The position numbers and the translations under genes are program-made. 5,471 nucleotides of DNA from an uncultured Bacteroidota bacterium (lineage in GTDB: Bacteria; Bacteroidota; Bacteroidia; Chitinophagales; Chitinophagaceae): positions 1 to 5,471 of the forward strand of contig CAINOM010000387.1 in the NCBI GenBank assembly GCA_903851455.1. The letters are read 5' to 3'. Positions 4,905 to 5,471 of the stretch are shown in pieces. A model generated the notes under the pieces. The model had not been told where the DNA came from and ran no database searches. It worked only from the letters and a program-made list of their open reading frames with translations. The first letter of the stretch is position 1. Every line of letters starts with the position of its first letter.

Positions 4905-5471
4905 TTATTTACTGACAATGTTGCGCTTTGGGAGATCATCTTCTTTTGTCCTTCTCTCAATAGTCCGGAATGATATACCATCCCCCGCCAGCACGCGGGT
5001 AATATTGGGCGGCAAATGCGCAAGATATTCACCGGCACGGGCCGTATCACTTATAGCATAGACTGGTAAGCCTATGTGTACATCATACGCAGGAAATGTC
5101 TTCAATACCCACACCGCAGGGTCTGGCGCTCCGGCGTCTGCAGCAGCTTGTGCATAGGGATAGGCGACGCCTGTTGTAATAAGTATCGGTATTTTCTTAT
5201 CCTGTGCAAGCCGTATGGCGTTCTGAGTAGCAACATACGTTGCAGCCTGCTGCTTGTATTCCGCCGTTGTGAAATAGCCGGTGTAATGCGTAAACACATT
5301 GCCGGCAACACCTGCGTATAGCAGCAAGGGCAGGATCATTTTTTGCCACTGTGGCCGGTTGCTCAGTAAGATAAGTTGAAGCACATAAATAACCAGTATA
5401 GCGATAGAAGGTGTGGTAAACGCATTTAACCGGGGCGTGCCAAGTGGTAATTTTTTGCAAAGGAATAAGAC
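4905..5471 (-). CDS. C-terminal part of a multi-pass membrane protein, start outside the window
   Basis: The frame is open from base 5471 to the stop at 4905-4907, giving 188 residues. A GTG at 5384 could serve as a start, but the hydrophobic segment begins before it, so the gene almost certainly enters from beyond the edge. Two membrane segments are visible, about residues 20-37 (PSIAILVIYVLQLILLS) and 44-60 (KMILPLLLYAGVAGNVF). A soluble tail of about 125 residues follows, with KIPILITTGVAYPYAQAA (93-110), a single VWVLKTFPAYD (120-130), and a basic end (RTIERRTKEDDLPKRN). The order of membrane segments followed by an extracytoplasmic C-terminal domain resembles membrane glycosyltransferases of the GT39 (ArnT-like) kind, but no diagnostic motif lies in this part, so that is only a suggestion. 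The next gene starts 46 bases on, and the two may be co-transcribed. Confidence 0.8.
   Translation of the reverse strand, partial: VLFLCKKLPLGTPRLNAFTTPSIAILVIYVLQLILLSNRPQWQKMILPLLLYAGVAGNVFTHYTGYFTTAEYKQQAATYVATQNAIRLAQDKKIPILITTGVAYPYAQAAADAGAPDPAVWVLKTFPAYDVHIGLPVYAISDTARAGEYLAHLPPNITRVLAGDGISFRTIERRTKEDDLPKRNIVSK

Noticed and set aside
4859..5050. Upstream extension of the SET protein to an ATG at 5050
   Set aside because: The extension overlaps the end of the membrane protein gene by about 145 bases and is low-complexity and unlike SET proteins. The ATG at 4858 starts exactly at the domain.
1..5471. Mobile element, CRISPR, tRNA/rRNA, or a new defence or toxin system
   Set aside because: No transposase, recombinase, spacer-repeat array, cloverleaf or toxin-like gene pair was seen. 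The genes are consistent with ordinary core genome.

Overview
The window reads as chromosomal DNA of a Bacteroidota bacterium, probably Chitinophagaceae-like. The reasons are the protein sequences (a Bacteroidota-style TolC family protein, a lipocalin-like lipoprotein, a stand-alone biotin carrier of the acyl-CoA carboxylase type), the near absence of Shine-Dalgarno sequences, and three copies of TAnnTTTG, the -7 box of the Bacteroidota housekeeping sigma factor, at plausible distances upstream of genes. Every gene I can support lies on the minus strand, so transcription runs from high to low coordinates. Two genes run off the window edges.

In transcription order (right to left): (1) the C-terminal part of a multi-pass membrane protein (4905-5471, start outside the window). 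(2) A small SET-domain protein (4472-4858). (3) A biotin carboxyl carrier protein (3880-4380) with its own promoter-like box. (4) A small exported protein (3466-3852), whose end overlaps (5) a lipocalin-like lipoprotein (2871-3476). Genes 3, 4 and 5 are closely packed and could be one transcription unit. (6) The pyruvate dehydrogenase E1 beta subunit, pdhB (1745-2728), preceded by a 142-base gap with a promoter-like box and two facing clusters of 7-base repeats. (7) A small exported protein of unknown function (1271-1648), with a promoter-like box only 6 bases from its ATG. (8) A TolC family outer-membrane efflux protein (1-1214, C-terminus cut off), probably co-transcribed with gene 7.

Functionally the window mixes central metabolism (pdhB makes acetyl-CoA; the biotin carrier serves an acyl-CoA carboxylase) with envelope proteins (TolC, two exported proteins, a lipoprotein, a membrane protein). 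I see no insertion sequence, phage gene, CRISPR array, RNA gene or defence or toxin system. It looks like ordinary core genome. The points worth a second look are the 7-base tandem repeats in two intergenic gaps, the small exported protein ahead of TolC, and the altered cofactor-binding motif of the SET protein. The plus strand carries only open frames antisense to real genes.
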